Below, one piece after another: positions 32,014-40,120 of a stretch of 64,000 bases of DNA. Under the pieces are notes generated by a model. The model was not told the DNA's origin and searched no databases. It was given only the letters and a program-made list of their open reading frames with translations. The stretch is from Longispora sp047121295. GTDB lineage: Bacteria; Actinomycetota; Actinomycetes; Mycobacteriales; Micromonosporaceae. The stretch covers positions 2,976,001-3,040,000 of the forward strand of contig NZ_CP139447.1 in the NCBI RefSeq assembly GCF_047121295.1. Direction: 5' to 3'. A program made the position numbers and the translations under genes. Numbering within the stretch: position 1 is the stretch's first letter; each line of letters begins with the position of its first letter.

Positions 32014-32058
32014 ATGCGACACCCCACTGCCGGGCCCGGCCTGCCGGGGTGCGCGTGA
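32014..32058 (+). CDS. Short upstream ORF (leader peptide) of the MgtC gene
   Basis: Encodes MRHPTAGPGLPGCA (14 residues, three prolines). AGGAGG (32001-32006) is the best ribosome binding site nearby and stands seven bases before this ATG. The stop overlaps the MgtC start as TGATG, and MgtC itself has no Shine-Dalgarno, so MgtC translation must depend on translation of this ORF. Whether proline codons matter is unknown. Confidence 0.5.
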   Translation: MRHPTAGPGLPGCA

Positions 32059-32747
32059 TGACGCCGGCCACGTTCGCGCTGGGCCTCGGTGCCGGCCTCG
32101 CCGCCGGCACCCTGATCGGCGTGGAACGCCAGTGGCGGCAACGGATGGCGGGCCTGCGTACCCACGCGCTGGTCGCGGCCGGCGCCGCCATGTTCGTCAT
32201 GCTGTCCGGGGCCTTCGTCGACTCCTCGCCCAGCCGGGTCGCCGCCCAGGTGGTCTCGGGGGTCGGCTTCCTCGGCGCGGGCGTGATCATGCGCGACGGG
32301 TTCACGGTCACCGGGATCAACACCGCCGCCACCCTGTGGTGCTCGGCGGCGGTCGGCAGCCTGGCCGGGGCCCGCCAGTACGGCTACGCCCTCGCCGCGG
32401 GGGCCGCCGTCGTCGCCGTCAACGTGGTACTCCGCGCCGTCGCCCGCCGGATCGACCGCGAACCCGGCTCGGGCGACGAGGTCGTCACCTCCTGGCGGGT
32501 CGAGACCACGTTCGCACCCGGCGGCGACGGTACGGCCCACGCGGTGCTGCTCGCCGCGCTCCGTTCCGTGGACTGCGCGCGCCTCCAGGCGGTGGAGACG
32601 GTCCGGCGCGACGGCGAGGTCAGGGTCCGCGCCGACCTGACCGGCACGGCGGAGGCCGCCCCGGCGCTCGACGCCGCCCTCGCCGCCCTCGGCCGGGACC
32701 CGGCGGTCACCGGCACGTCCTGGCGCCACCTGGAGACCCGTCCCTGA
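32058..32747 (+). CDS. MgtC/SapB family membrane protein
   Basis: 229 residues. The N-terminal 130 residues hold about four or five helices with the MgtC signature GLGAGLAAGTLIGVERQW...AGLRTHALVAAGAAMFVMLSG and GVGFLGAGVIMRDG...GINTAATLWCSAAVG. The C-terminal cytoplasmic part (about 145-229) resembles an ACT-like domain. MgtC proteins are linked to growth at low Mg2+ and acidic pH and inhibit ATP synthase in Salmonella; the role in actinomycetes is unclear. Confidence 0.85.
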   Translation: MTPATFALGLGAGLAAGTLIGVERQWRQRMAGLRTHALVAAGAAMFVMLSGAFVDSSPSRVAAQVVSGVGFLGAGVIMRDGFTVTGINTAATLWCSAAVGSLAGARQYGYALAAGAAVVAVNVVLRAVARRIDREPGSGDEVVTSWRVETTFAPGGDGTAHAVLLAALRSVDCARLQAVETVRRDGEVRVRADLTGTAEAAPALDAALAALGRDPAVTGTSWRHLETRP

Positions 32748-32819
32748 CCTGACGCACCGGCCATCCGGCCGTGACCGGCCATCCCGGCCCCGACGCGGCG
32801 CGCCGGGATTCCGACCGGC

Positions 32820-33239
32820 TCAGAGGACCAGGTTGTCGTGGGCGTCGAAGATCCAGCCGTCCTCGTACAGCACCTCGAACAGGTGCCCGTCGAGGTCGGT
32901 GAAGTAGCCGCTGTGCCCCCACGGGTTGGGCCCGGCCGGCCGGGTGACCGTGGCCCCGAGCTCCTCGGCCCGCGCCATGACCGTGTACACGTCCTCGGCG
33001 CTGCGGGCCACGTACGCGAGCGCGAACCCCGCGAACCCGCCCGCCCCGTGGTCGACGAGCCGAGCGTCGGCCGCGAACGCCGCCCGGGACTGGAACGCCA
33101 CCGCGACCCCGCCCAGGTCGAACAGCGCGAACTCGTCCGAACCGGCGGCGGCCCGCTTCCACCCCAGGTCCTCGTAGAACGCCACTGTGCGCCGCACGTC
33201 GGCGACCCCGAGCAGAATCATGTTCAGTCGCTGCCGCAC
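32820..33239 (-). CDS. VOC family protein
   Basis: 139 residues, single vicinal-oxygen-chelate domain: LNMILLGVADVRRTVAFYEDLGWKR at the start and GHSGYFTDLDGHLFEVLYEDGWIFD at the end, with the Glu of LFEVLY as likely metal ligand. Similar to uncharacterised glyoxalase-like proteins. GGAG lies before GTG 33239. Stands alone upstream of the two-component pair on the same strand. Confidence 0.82.
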   Translation of the reverse strand: MRQRLNMILLGVADVRRTVAFYEDLGWKRAAAGSDEFALFDLGGVAVAFQSRAAFAADARLVDHGAGGFAGFALAYVARSAEDVYTVMARAEELGATVTRPAGPNPWGHSGYFTDLDGHLFEVLYEDGWIFDAHDNLVL

Positions 33240-33270
33240 GCGTCGTCTCCTTCTCGGGGTACCGGGCTCG

Positions 33271-34770
33271 TCATCCTGGCAGGTCCGTCAGGGGCAGCGT
33301 GAGCCGGACGGCGAAACCGTCGTCCGTCGGGCCGGCCACCAACCGGCCGCCGAGCAGGGCGGCCCGCTCCCGCAGCCCGAGCAACCCGTGCCCACCCCCG
33401 GGCAGCCCGTGCCCACCCCCGGGCAGGCCGTGTCCATCCCCGGTCAGCCCGTGTCCATCCCCGGGCAGGCCGGGCCCGCCCCCGGTCAGCCCGGGCCCGG
33501 CCCCGGGCAACGGGTGCCCGGCGGCGGGCGATCCGGGCCCGGTGCCGCGCGGCGCCGTGTTGACGATCTCGGCGCGCAGCTCGCCCCCCGAGCGGGAGAC
33601 GGACACGGTCGTCGCGGTGCCCGGCGCGTGTTTGCGGACGTTCGTCAGGGCCTCCTGCACGGTGCGGTACACCGCGCGTTGCAGCGCCTCGGGCACCGCC
33701 CCCGCGTGCGGCAGCCCGACGAACACGGCCCCCCCCTGCTCCGCGACCAGCGCGGGCAACTCCGCGAGCCCCGGCGCCGACAGCGCCACCAGCCCGGGCG
33801 CCGCGAGGTCCGGCCCCGGAGGCGCGGGCGGCCCCTCCTGTCGGCCGGGACCGGCGGGGCAGGCCCGGAGCACCCCGACCATGTGCCGCAACTCGACCAG
33901 CGTCTGCGCCGCGCGGCGGCGGATCTCCTCGGCGGCCTCCCGGCTCGCGTCGTCGGCGGCCCCGACCCGCCACGCCCCGGCCGTCACCGCGATCAGGCTC
34001 ACCTGGTGCGACACCACGTCGTGCATCTCGCGGGCCAGCCGGGCGCGCTCGGCGGCCAGTACCCGCTGGGTTGTCCATTCCCGTTCGCGGGCCCGGCGTT
34101 CGGCGAGTTCGGCGAGGCGGTCGGCCAGATCGGCGCGGGTCCGGACGGCCAGGCCCAGGGCGGCGGGCGCGCACGCGGTGAGGACGCCGTAGATGACGGA
34201 CCGGGCCAGCTCGTCGGGGCGCTGGGTGGCCAGCTCGGCGAGGGGCCACGGCAGGATCGCGCCGAGGGCGACGACGGCGGTGGCCGCGTACAGCCACGGG
34301 CGTCGGCGTTCGACGGTCGCGACGCCGTACAGGGCGAACACGGCGGCGAGGACGGCCACGCCGTCGTAGAGGCCGGGCAGGACGAGGAGCAGGGTGGTGC
34401 GGGGCCAGCGGCGGCGCAGCAGGAGGGCGCCGGCGGACAGCAGCGAGCACGCGTACGACGGGTGCCCGGTCGGTGGGGCCGTGAGCTGCACGTCCGCGAC
34501 GGCGACCGCCACGAGCGCCAGATCCACCAGCCACCGCAGCCCGCCACCCGGGAACAGCCGGGCCGTCCGGAGCCGGCTCCCGCCCGGGACGCCACGGAAC
34601 GGCCCGCCGGGCCGGGGGAGCCTACCGGCCAGGCGGCGCACCCGGCCCAGGATCTCGGCGACCCGACGGCGCCTGCTCGGGAACTGACCGGCCCGGCGCG
34701 CTCCGCCCGGGAGTCCCGCCACCCGCCGGAGGCCCCCGGCGGGGGTCAGGGTCGCGGGCCCGAGGGTCAC
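33271..34770 (-). CDS. NarL-type sensor histidine kinase with expanded ATP lid
   Basis: 499 residues. Four to six membrane helices between about residues 75 and 215, then HisKA_3 with the phospho-His in ARLAREMHDVVSHQVSLIAV, then the ATPase domain (QEALTNVRKHAPGT). Between the N box and G2 box there are six tandem heptads of the type GHGLPGG (33379-33508) running into the true G2 motif GHGLLGLRERA. The repeat is absent from normal kinases of this family. The start GTG overlaps the response-regulator stop as GTGA. Confidence 0.85.
   Translation of the reverse strand: MTLGPATLTPAGGLRRVAGLPGGARRAGQFPSRRRRVAEILGRVRRLAGRLPRPGGPFRGVPGGSRLRTARLFPGGGLRWLVDLALVAVAVADVQLTAPPTGHPSYACSLLSAGALLLRRRWPRTTLLLVLPGLYDGVAVLAAVFALYGVATVERRRPWLYAATAVVALGAILPWPLAELATQRPDELARSVIYGVLTACAPAALGLAVRTRADLADRLAELAERRAREREWTTQRVLAAERARLAREMHDVVSHQVSLIAVTAGAWRVGAADDASREAAEEIRRRAAQTLVELRHMVGVLRACPAGPGRQEGPPAPPGPDLAAPGLVALSAPGLAELPALVAEQGGAVFVGLPHAGAVPEALQRAVYRTVQEALTNVRKHAPGTATTVSVSRSGGELRAEIVNTAPRGTGPGSPAAGHPLPGAGPGLTGGGPGLPGDGHGLTGDGHGLPGGGHGLPGGGHGLLGLRERAALLGGRLVAGPTDDGFAVRLTLPLTDLPG
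33379..33508 (-). repeat. In-frame 21-bp tandem repeat in the kinase gene
   Basis: Six copies of a 21-base unit (minus strand CTGCCCGGGGGTGGGCACGG and variants) encode heptads related to GHGLPGG. The unit is evidently a multiplication of the codons for GHGL in the G2 box. Confidence 0.8.
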
Positions 34771-35417
34771 GCCCCGCCGCGTTCGACGAGCCCCGCCTTG
34801 TGTGCGATCCCGGCGGCCTGCACCCGGTTGGCGGCCCGCAGCTTCACGAGCAGCGCGCTGACGTGGTCCTTGACCGTTCCGGACGCGAGGAACAGCCTGT
34901 CGGCGATCTCGGCGTTGGACATTCCGGTGGCCAGCAGCGCCAGCACGTCGAGCTCCCGGCCGGAGAGTTCCGCGACCCGGGCCCGCGCTGTCGGGCAGGG
35001 GCCGGACCGCAGGTAGCCGTCGACGACCAGGGTCGCGACCTGCGGGGACAGCACCGTGCCCCCGGCGGCCAGGGCCCGCACGGCGGCGATCAGCTCGGCC
35101 GGCTCGGTGTCCTTGAGCAGGAACCCGGCCGCGCCGGACCGCAGCGCCTCGTGCAAGTGGGCGTCCATGTCGAACGTCGTCAGCATCGCCACGGCGACCT
35201 GACAGCTCAGGGCGCGCAGCCGGCGGAGCAGGGTCAGACCGTCCACGTCGGGCATCCGGATGTCGACCAGGGCGACCCGGGGCCGGTGCCGCCGGGTGGT
35301 CTCCACGGCGTCGGCCCCGGAAGCGGTCAGCACCTCGAAGTCGTCGGCCGATCCGAGGATCGCGCCGAGGCCGGAGCGCACCAATGCCTCGTCGTCGACC
35401 ACAAGCACTCGCACCAC
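34767..35417 (-). CDS. NarL/LuxR-family response regulator
   Basis: About 216 residues. Receiver domain with VVDDEALVRSGL, the phospho-Asp in VALVDIRMPDVDGL, and Lys in GFLLKDTEP; the output helix-turn-helix reads LSGRELDVLALLATGMSNAEIADRLFLASGTVKDHVSALLVKL. It is cotranscribed with, and overlaps, the histidine kinase. Start set at GTG 35417 with GAGGGGG five bases upstream; GTG 35414 is equally possible. Confidence 0.87.
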   Translation of the reverse strand: MVRVLVVDDEALVRSGLGAILGSADDFEVLTASGADAVETTRRHRPRVALVDIRMPDVDGLTLLRRLRALSCQVAVAMLTTFDMDAHLHEALRSGAAGFLLKDTEPAELIAAVRALAAGGTVLSPQVATLVVDGYLRSGPCPTARARVAELSGRELDVLALLATGMSNAEIADRLFLASGTVKDHVSALLVKLRAANRVQAAGIAHKAGLVERGGA

Positions 35418-35518
35418 GTGTACCCCCTCAAGACACCCGATCATGCCGAGTCAAGGGAGTCGGGGGCCAGGGTCTACGTTGCACAAGAGGTGTGAATCAC
35501 ACCGAAGTCCGGGAAAAA

Positions 35519-35556
35519 CCACAACCTTCATCCGGTTACGGAGGTTCCCGACCCGG
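35519..35556 (+). repeat. GGTTACGG element, copy 6
   Basis: AACC-loop-GGTT (35523-35526, 35534-35537), then ACGGAGGTTCCCGACCCGGCG. With copy 9 on the other strand 23 bases away it forms a head-to-head pair in the gap between the response regulator and the cupin gene. Confidence 0.78.
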
Positions 35557-35578
35557 CGCGCGTCGGTCGCCCCCGTCA

Positions 35579-35627
35579 CCGATGGAGACCGGGTCGGTCC
35601 TCTCCGTAATCAAAATGGAGGGTTTGA
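35579..35627 (-). repeat. GGTTACGG element, copy 9 (divergent)
   Basis: Minus strand, starting four bases past the cupin stop codon. Reads TCAAACCC...TTTTGATTACGGAG, then CCGACCCGG and CTCCATCGG. The 5' stem has switched to TCAAA/TTTGA, so pairing is kept although the bases differ from AACCC/GGGTT. Confidence 0.65.
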
Positions 35628-35631
35628 TGGT

Positions 35632-35961
35632 CTAGTCGACGACGAACAGGCGCGCGCCGGTCGTCGTGCTCGACCGGTGCGCCTCGGTGTCGTCGCCGAC
35701 CTGGTAGCTGCTGCCGGCCTCCAGGGTGACCGTGCCGCCGCCCGCGAGCTCCGTGGTGAGGGTGCCCTCCAGGACGAGCAGGACGTGCCCCTTGTCGCAC
35801 CAGTGGTCGGCGAGGTATCCGGGGCTGTAGTCGACCATCCGGACCCGCAGGTCGCCGAACCGCGCGGTCCGCCACGTCGCCGTCCCGGTCGTGCCCGGGT
35901 GCTCGGTCGCGGGCACCAGCGACCAGTCGGTGGTGCCGAACGGCACGTCGTCGATCTTCAT
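35632..35961 (-). CDS. DHCW-motif cupin protein
   Basis: 109 residues, single cupin barrel. The segment ADHWCDKGHVLLVLEGTL is characteristic of the DHCW-motif cupin group, and the ends are MKIDDVPFGTTDWS and STTTGARLFVVD. Metal and substrate unknown. The stop codon abuts copy 9 of the repeat. Confidence 0.82.
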   Translation of the reverse strand: MKIDDVPFGTTDWSLVPATEHPGTTGTATWRTARFGDLRVRMVDYSPGYLADHWCDKGHVLLVLEGTLTTELAGGGTVTLEAGSSYQVGDDTEAHRSSTTTGARLFVVD

Positions 35962-35996
35962 GGGGCCACCGTAGCGCGGGGGGCCGGCGGGCACCG

Positions 35997-36002
35997 TAGA
36001 GT
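35997..36002 (+). promoter_or_regulatory. -10 of a leaderless promoter (Pth2)
   Basis: TAGAGT, eight bases before GTG 36011, with no Shine-Dalgarno in between. Confidence 0.45.
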
Positions 36003-36010
36003 CCCTGGTC

Positions 36011-36358
36011 GTGGCTCACAAACTCGTCGTCGTCATGCGGACCGACCTCGCGATGGGCAAGGGGAAGATCGCGGCCCAGGCGGCGCACGCGGCCGTCGGC
36101 GCGGTGCTGCGCGGCCTCGGCACCCCGGCCCTGATGGACTGGCTGCGCGACGGCCAGCCGAAGGTCGTGCTCCGGGTGTCCGGCGAGGAGGCGTTGGCCG
36201 AGGTGTGCGCGGCGGCCGAGGCCGCCGGGCTGCCCGTCGAGGTGATCCACGACGCGGGGCGGACCCAGGTGGACCCCGGCACGGCGACGTGCTGCGCGAT
36301 CGGGCCGGCGGTGATCGCGGACATCGACGCGGTGGCGGGCGCGCTGTCCCTGCTCTGA
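36011..36358 (+). CDS. Peptidyl-tRNA hydrolase, Pth2 type
   Basis: 115 residues matching archaeal/eukaryotic Pth2: KLVVVMRTDLAMGKGKIAAQAAHAAVGAV carries the catalytic Lys/His region, then PKVVLRVSGEEAL, VIHDAGRTQVDPGTATCCAIGPA. It cleaves peptidyl-tRNA released from stalled ribosomes. Bacteria normally rely on Pth1; some actinomycetes carry this extra enzyme. Probably leaderless. Confidence 0.85.
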   Translation: MAHKLVVVMRTDLAMGKGKIAAQAAHAAVGAVLRGLGTPALMDWLRDGQPKVVLRVSGEEALAEVCAAAEAAGLPVEVIHDAGRTQVDPGTATCCAIGPAVIADIDAVAGALSLL

Positions 36359-36619
36359 CCGGCGACCCCGCTCCGCCCGAACACCGCCCGCCGGCAGGCA
36401 CGACGCCGGCCGCGTCCACAACGGTTAGTCAACTGTCCGACCAGTCGGACATCTCTGGTCACCGTCCGTGGTGGACCGTGCCCGAAGTTCGAGAGCCCAG
36501 CCACTCTCCGGAGTGGAGGGGCGTCAATGTGTTTCATCAATCTTTACTCAGGTTACAAGCGCTGTTATACATGCCCTCGTGACGCTCGTCACGAACCCCT
36601 CAGTGAATGGGAGGCTCCG

Positions 36620-38584
36620 GTGAACAGATCTGTCGCCGCGGTGGGAACCGTGGTCTTGATCGCCGGAATGGCAACAGGGGTCGCATCGCTCGCGAACGCG
36701 ACGCCCTCGATACCCAGTCAGAGCACGGCCATCGCGCAGGCCAACGCCGCCCTCGCGGCGCACCGGGACGCGATCCGTGGCGCCGACGGTGACGCGTACG
36801 CCGTCAACCGCACGGTCGTCGACGCCAACACGGGCGCGACCCACACCCGCTACACCCGCACGTACAAGGGCCTCGAGGTGCTCGGCGGCGACTTCGTCGT
36901 GCACAACGCGCCCGGCGGGAGCTTCTCCTCCGCCACGGTCGGGCTGACCGCCCCGCTGCGGATCAGCACCACCCCGGGCATCACGTCGGAGGCGGCCACC
37001 GCCGCCGCGGCCACGGTGTTCCAGGGCACCCTCGCCAAGGCCGGCGCCCCGACCCTCGTCGTGGACGCCACGGCCGAGGGCGCGGCGGTCCTCGCCTACG
37101 AGGTCCAGCTGTCCGGCGTCAGGGCCGACCAGACCCCGAGCGAGCTGCACGTGATCGTCGACGCGAACAGCGGCGCGGTCCGGGGCGCGAGCGACGAGGT
37201 CAAGCAGGTCACCGGCACGGGCAAGAGCCTGTACTCGGGCACGGTCTCCATCGACACCACCCCCTCGTACTCGATGGTCGACCCGGTCCGGGGCAACGGC
37301 ACCACGTGTGACCTGAACAACGGCACCAGCACGTGTACGACCTTCACCGACGCCGACAACACCTGGGGCAGCGGCACCACCGCCGACCGCGCGTCGGCCG
37401 GCGTGGACGCGCACTACGGCGCCGCGAAGACGTTCGACTACTTCAAGAACGTGCACGGCCGCAACGGCATCTTCGGCAACGGCACGGGCGTCAAGAGCCG
37501 GGTGCACTACGGCAACAACTACGTGAACGCCTTCTGGGACGGTTCCCAGATGACGTACGGCGACGGCAACGGCAAGCCGCTGGTCGCCATCGACGTCGCG
37601 GGCCACGAGATGGGCCACGGCATCACCGAGAACATCATCCCGGGCGGTCTGACCTACTCGGGCGAGTCCGGCGGCCTCAACGAGTCCGCCTCCGACATCT
37701 GGGGCAACATGGTGGAGTTCTACGCCGCCAGCGCCTCGGACCCGGGTGACTACAACGTCGGCGAGAAGATCGACATCAACGGCAACGGCACCCCGCTGCG
37801 CTACATGTACGACCCGAAGAAGGACGGCGCGTCCAAGAACTGCTGGTACAACGGTGTCGGCAACGTGGACGTGCACTACTCCTCCGGCGTCGGCAACCTC
37901 GCCTACTTCTTCCTGGCCGAGGGCAGCGGCAACACCGCCTACGGCACCGCCCCGCTGTGCGCGGGCGGCACCACGGTCACCGGCCTCGGCCGGGCCAAGG
38001 CCGAGAAGATCTGGTACCGGGCCATGGACCTGTACTTCACCAGCTCCACGAAGTACGTCGCCGCCGGCACCAACGACGCGCGCGCCGCGACCCTGTCGGC
38101 GGCCACCGACCTGTACGGCCTGTGCTCCGCCGAGTACAAGACCGTCCAGGACGCGTGGAAGGGCGTCGCCGTGACCGGCGAGGACGCCCCGTGCGGCGGC
38201 ACCCCGACCGCGTCGCCGACCGCCAGCCCGACCGGCGGCACCTGTGGCGCCGTCACCAACGGCACCGACGTCGCGATCCCGGACAACACCACCGTGACCA
38301 GCACCGTCTCGGTCACCGGGTGCGCTGGCAACGCCTCGGCCACCTCCACGGTGGAGGTGCACATCGTGCACACCTACATCGGTGACCTGGTGGTCAGCCT
38401 GGTGGCCCCGGACGGCAGCGCGTACGTGCTGCACAACCGGGCCGGCGGCAGCGCCGACAACATCAACCAGACCTACACGGTCAACCTGTCGACCGAGGCC
38501 CGCAACGGCACCTGGACCCTGCGGGTCCAGGACGCGGCCTCGCTGGACACCGGCAGGATCGACACCTGGACGCTGAAGCTCTAG
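36620..38584 (+). CDS. Secreted M4 (thermolysin-like) metalloprotease with P domain
   Basis: 654 residues. Sec signal peptide, FTP and PepSY propeptide region (to about 200), then the M4 catalytic domain with zinc motif HEMGH and GGLNESASDIWGNMVEF (third ligand Glu), and active-site HYSSGVGNLAYFFL. After a Pro/Thr/Ser linker comes a proprotein-convertase P domain (VEVHIVHTYIGDLVVSLVAPDG to DTWTLKL). GGGAGG precedes GTG 36620. It is exported, autoprocesses, and digests protein outside the cell. A paralog begins at 62220. Confidence 0.92.
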   Translation: MNRSVAAVGTVVLIAGMATGVASLANATPSIPSQSTAIAQANAALAAHRDAIRGADGDAYAVNRTVVDANTGATHTRYTRTYKGLEVLGGDFVVHNAPGGSFSSATVGLTAPLRISTTPGITSEAATAAAATVFQGTLAKAGAPTLVVDATAEGAAVLAYEVQLSGVRADQTPSELHVIVDANSGAVRGASDEVKQVTGTGKSLYSGTVSIDTTPSYSMVDPVRGNGTTCDLNNGTSTCTTFTDADNTWGSGTTADRASAGVDAHYGAAKTFDYFKNVHGRNGIFGNGTGVKSRVHYGNNYVNAFWDGSQMTYGDGNGKPLVAIDVAGHEMGHGITENIIPGGLTYSGESGGLNESASDIWGNMVEFYAASASDPGDYNVGEKIDINGNGTPLRYMYDPKKDGASKNCWYNGVGNVDVHYSSGVGNLAYFFLAEGSGNTAYGTAPLCAGGTTVTGLGRAKAEKIWYRAMDLYFTSSTKYVAAGTNDARAATLSAATDLYGLCSAEYKTVQDAWKGVAVTGEDAPCGGTPTASPTASPTGGTCGAVTNGTDVAIPDNTTVTSTVSVTGCAGNASATSTVEVHIVHTYIGDLVVSLVAPDGSAYVLHNRAGGSADNINQTYTVNLSTEARNGTWTLRVQDAASLDTGRIDTWTLKL

Positions 38585-38770
38585 GTACGCGGACGAGGGG
38601 CCGGTCGCCAGTCACCCGGGGCGGCCGGCCCCTTGCGCGCGCCGGGCGACGATGCCAGGGATGGTAGCCGCCGGCGGACGGCGCGGGAGCGCACGGGTCC
38701 GGGCTCCGGGCCGGCCAGCTCGAGCCGCCCCGGCTGGGCGGCGGTGGGTGCGCTGGCCCGCGGGTCACGC

Positions 38771-38839
38771 CCATGATCACTGTTTCCGGCCGGGAAATGC
38801 ACCGTGACTACACCTCCTGGCCGGAAACAGCGATCATGG
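38771..38839. repeat. Long inverted repeat in a noncoding gap
   Basis: CCATGATCACTGTTTCCGGCC (38771-38791) and its inverse (38819-38839) match at 20 of 21 positions around a 27-base spacer. It lies in an otherwise empty 305-base gap (38585-38889) between the M4 protease and the CoA-binding gene. It is the size of a REP- or MITE-like palindrome. Confidence 0.65.
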
Positions 38840-38889
38840 CGCGGAGGCGGCGGTGCCGGCCCGCACGCGGTCGTGGGGGCGCGGGCCGC

Positions 38890-39288
38890 TCAGGCGGGCC
38901 GGGGTCCGTGCGCCCGCCACTCGATGGCCGGGCAGCGGTCCATCACCACGGCGAGCCCGGCGGCCCGGGCCCGGGCGGCGGCGGCCTCGTCGATCACCCC
39001 GAGCTGCAGCCACACGGCCCTCGCGCCGATCGCGATCGCCTCGTCGACGTGCGCCCCGGCGTCCGACGACCTGCGGAAGATGTCGACCACGTCCACCGGG
39101 ACCGGGATGTCGGCGAGCGTCGGGTAGCCGGTCTCGCCGTGCACGGTCGCGCCGGTCGGGTTGACCGGGATCACCTGCCGGTCGTGGTTCAGCAGGAACC
39201 GGGCGACGCCGTGGGCCGGGCGGTGCGGGTGGTCGGTCAGGCCGACGACGGCCCACGTCTTCAGCGCGAGAATCTCGGCGATGTCCAT
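38890..39288 (-). CDS. CoA-binding domain protein (YccU-like)
   Basis: 132 residues, single Rossmann CoA-binding domain: KTWAVVGLTDHPHRPAHGVARFLLNHDRQVIPVNP, then VDVVDIFRRSSDAGAHVDEAIAIGARAVWLQLGV and VVMDRCPAIE. This is the small YccU-type protein; function unknown though very widespread. Confidence 0.85.
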   Translation of the reverse strand: MDIAEILALKTWAVVGLTDHPHRPAHGVARFLLNHDRQVIPVNPTGATVHGETGYPTLADIPVPVDVVDIFRRSSDAGAHVDEAIAIGARAVWLQLGVIDEAAAARARAAGLAVVMDRCPAIEWRAHGPRPA

Positions 39289-39360
39289 CAGCCCATTGTG
39301 CGTCGCCCGCCCGGAGCCCCGGCCCGCGCGGCCTGCCTCGTCCCCACCCCGGCCCGCGCG

Positions 39361-39427
39361 GCCCGGCCTGGCGGCCCGGCCTGGCGGCCCGGCCTGGCGG
39401 CCCGGCCTGGCGGCCCGGCCTGGCGGT
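39361..39427. repeat. 13-bp tandem repeat
   Basis: Five perfect copies of CGGCCTGGCGGCC (13 bases) between the CoA-binding gene and the DUF3040 gene, flanked by degenerate GCGGCCCGGC units. Noncoding. Confidence 0.8.
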
Positions 39428-39462
39428 GCGGCCCGGCGCGGCGGTGTCCGGTGCGGCGCGGG

Positions 39463-39711
39463 TCAGACCGGCCACATCACCGCGACGGCCGCGCACGCGA
39501 TCGCCAGCCCCAGCGCGACCACCAGCGCCCCCTGCGCCCCGGCGAACACCGCCACCACGGGCAGCACCGCCCACAGCACCAGGAACCCGACGATCGTCCG
39601 GCGGGCCTGGGTGCCGGCCGGCCGCAGCCGCCGGGCGAGCCCCGGATCCGATCGTTCGAGGTCCCGGGTGATCTCCCGCAGCAGCCGTCGCTCGTCCTGG
39701 CTGAACCCCAC
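39463..39711 (-). CDS. DUF3040 membrane protein
   Basis: 82 residues: GFSQDERRLLREITRDLERSDPGLARRLRP is the DUF3040 N-terminus, followed by two membrane helices (TIVGFLVLWAVLPVVAVFAG and ALVVALGLAIACAAVAVMW). Common small actinomycete membrane protein, function unknown. GTG 39711 lacks a clear Shine-Dalgarno; copy 7 of the repeat lies immediately upstream. Confidence 0.75.
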   Translation of the reverse strand: MGFSQDERRLLREITRDLERSDPGLARRLRPAGTQARRTIVGFLVLWAVLPVVAVFAGAQGALVVALGLAIACAAVAVMWPV

Positions 39712-39717
39712 GCCTAA

Positions 39718-39753
39718 AATCAAACCCCTTTTCGGGTACGCCGACCACCCCGC
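39718..39753 (+). repeat. GGTTACGG element, copy 7 (degenerate)
   Basis: TCAAACCCC-TTTT-CGGGT-ACGCCGACCACCCCGC: keeps the 5' stem and the position of the conserved block but has lost one T and changed GG to CC. It sits between divergent genes. Confidence 0.6.
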
Positions 39754-39789
39754 GCGCGTCCTGACAGTGGATGTCAAGGGAGGGCGGGC

Positions 39790-40119
39790 ATGCTGGGAAG
39801 CATGATTCTCGAGATCCGCGTCTACCAGCTGCACCCGGGCGTGCGCCCCGCCTTCCACCAGCTCTTCGAGGACGAGATCCGTCCGCTGTCCGCCCGGTAC
39901 GACATCGACGTCGTGCGGGCCGGGCCCTCGGTGGGCGACGAGGACTCGTACACCCTGATCCGCTCTTTCGTGTCCCTGGAGGCACGCGACAAGCAGAAGG
40001 ACGCCTTCTACGGCGGGCCGGAGTGGCTCGGCGGCCTGGAGGAGCGGGTGATGGGCATGATCGCGGCGTACCAGACGGCCGTGATCGTCGTGGACAGCGC
40101 CGACGACCTGCGCGGCTGA
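39790..40119 (+). CDS. NIPSNAP family protein (single domain)
   Basis: 109 residues: ILEIRVYQLHPGVRPAFHQLFEDEIRPL and SYTLIRSFVSLEARDKQKDAFYGGPEW are the two NIPSNAP blocks. Shorter than the one at 4741, which has two such halves. GGGAGGGCGGGC precedes ATG 39790; ATG 39802 is an alternative start. Confidence 0.8.
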   Translation: MLGSMILEIRVYQLHPGVRPAFHQLFEDEIRPLSARYDIDVVRAGPSVGDEDSYTLIRSFVSLEARDKQKDAFYGGPEWLGGLEERVMGMIAAYQTAVIVVDSADDLRG

Positions 40120-40120
40120 C

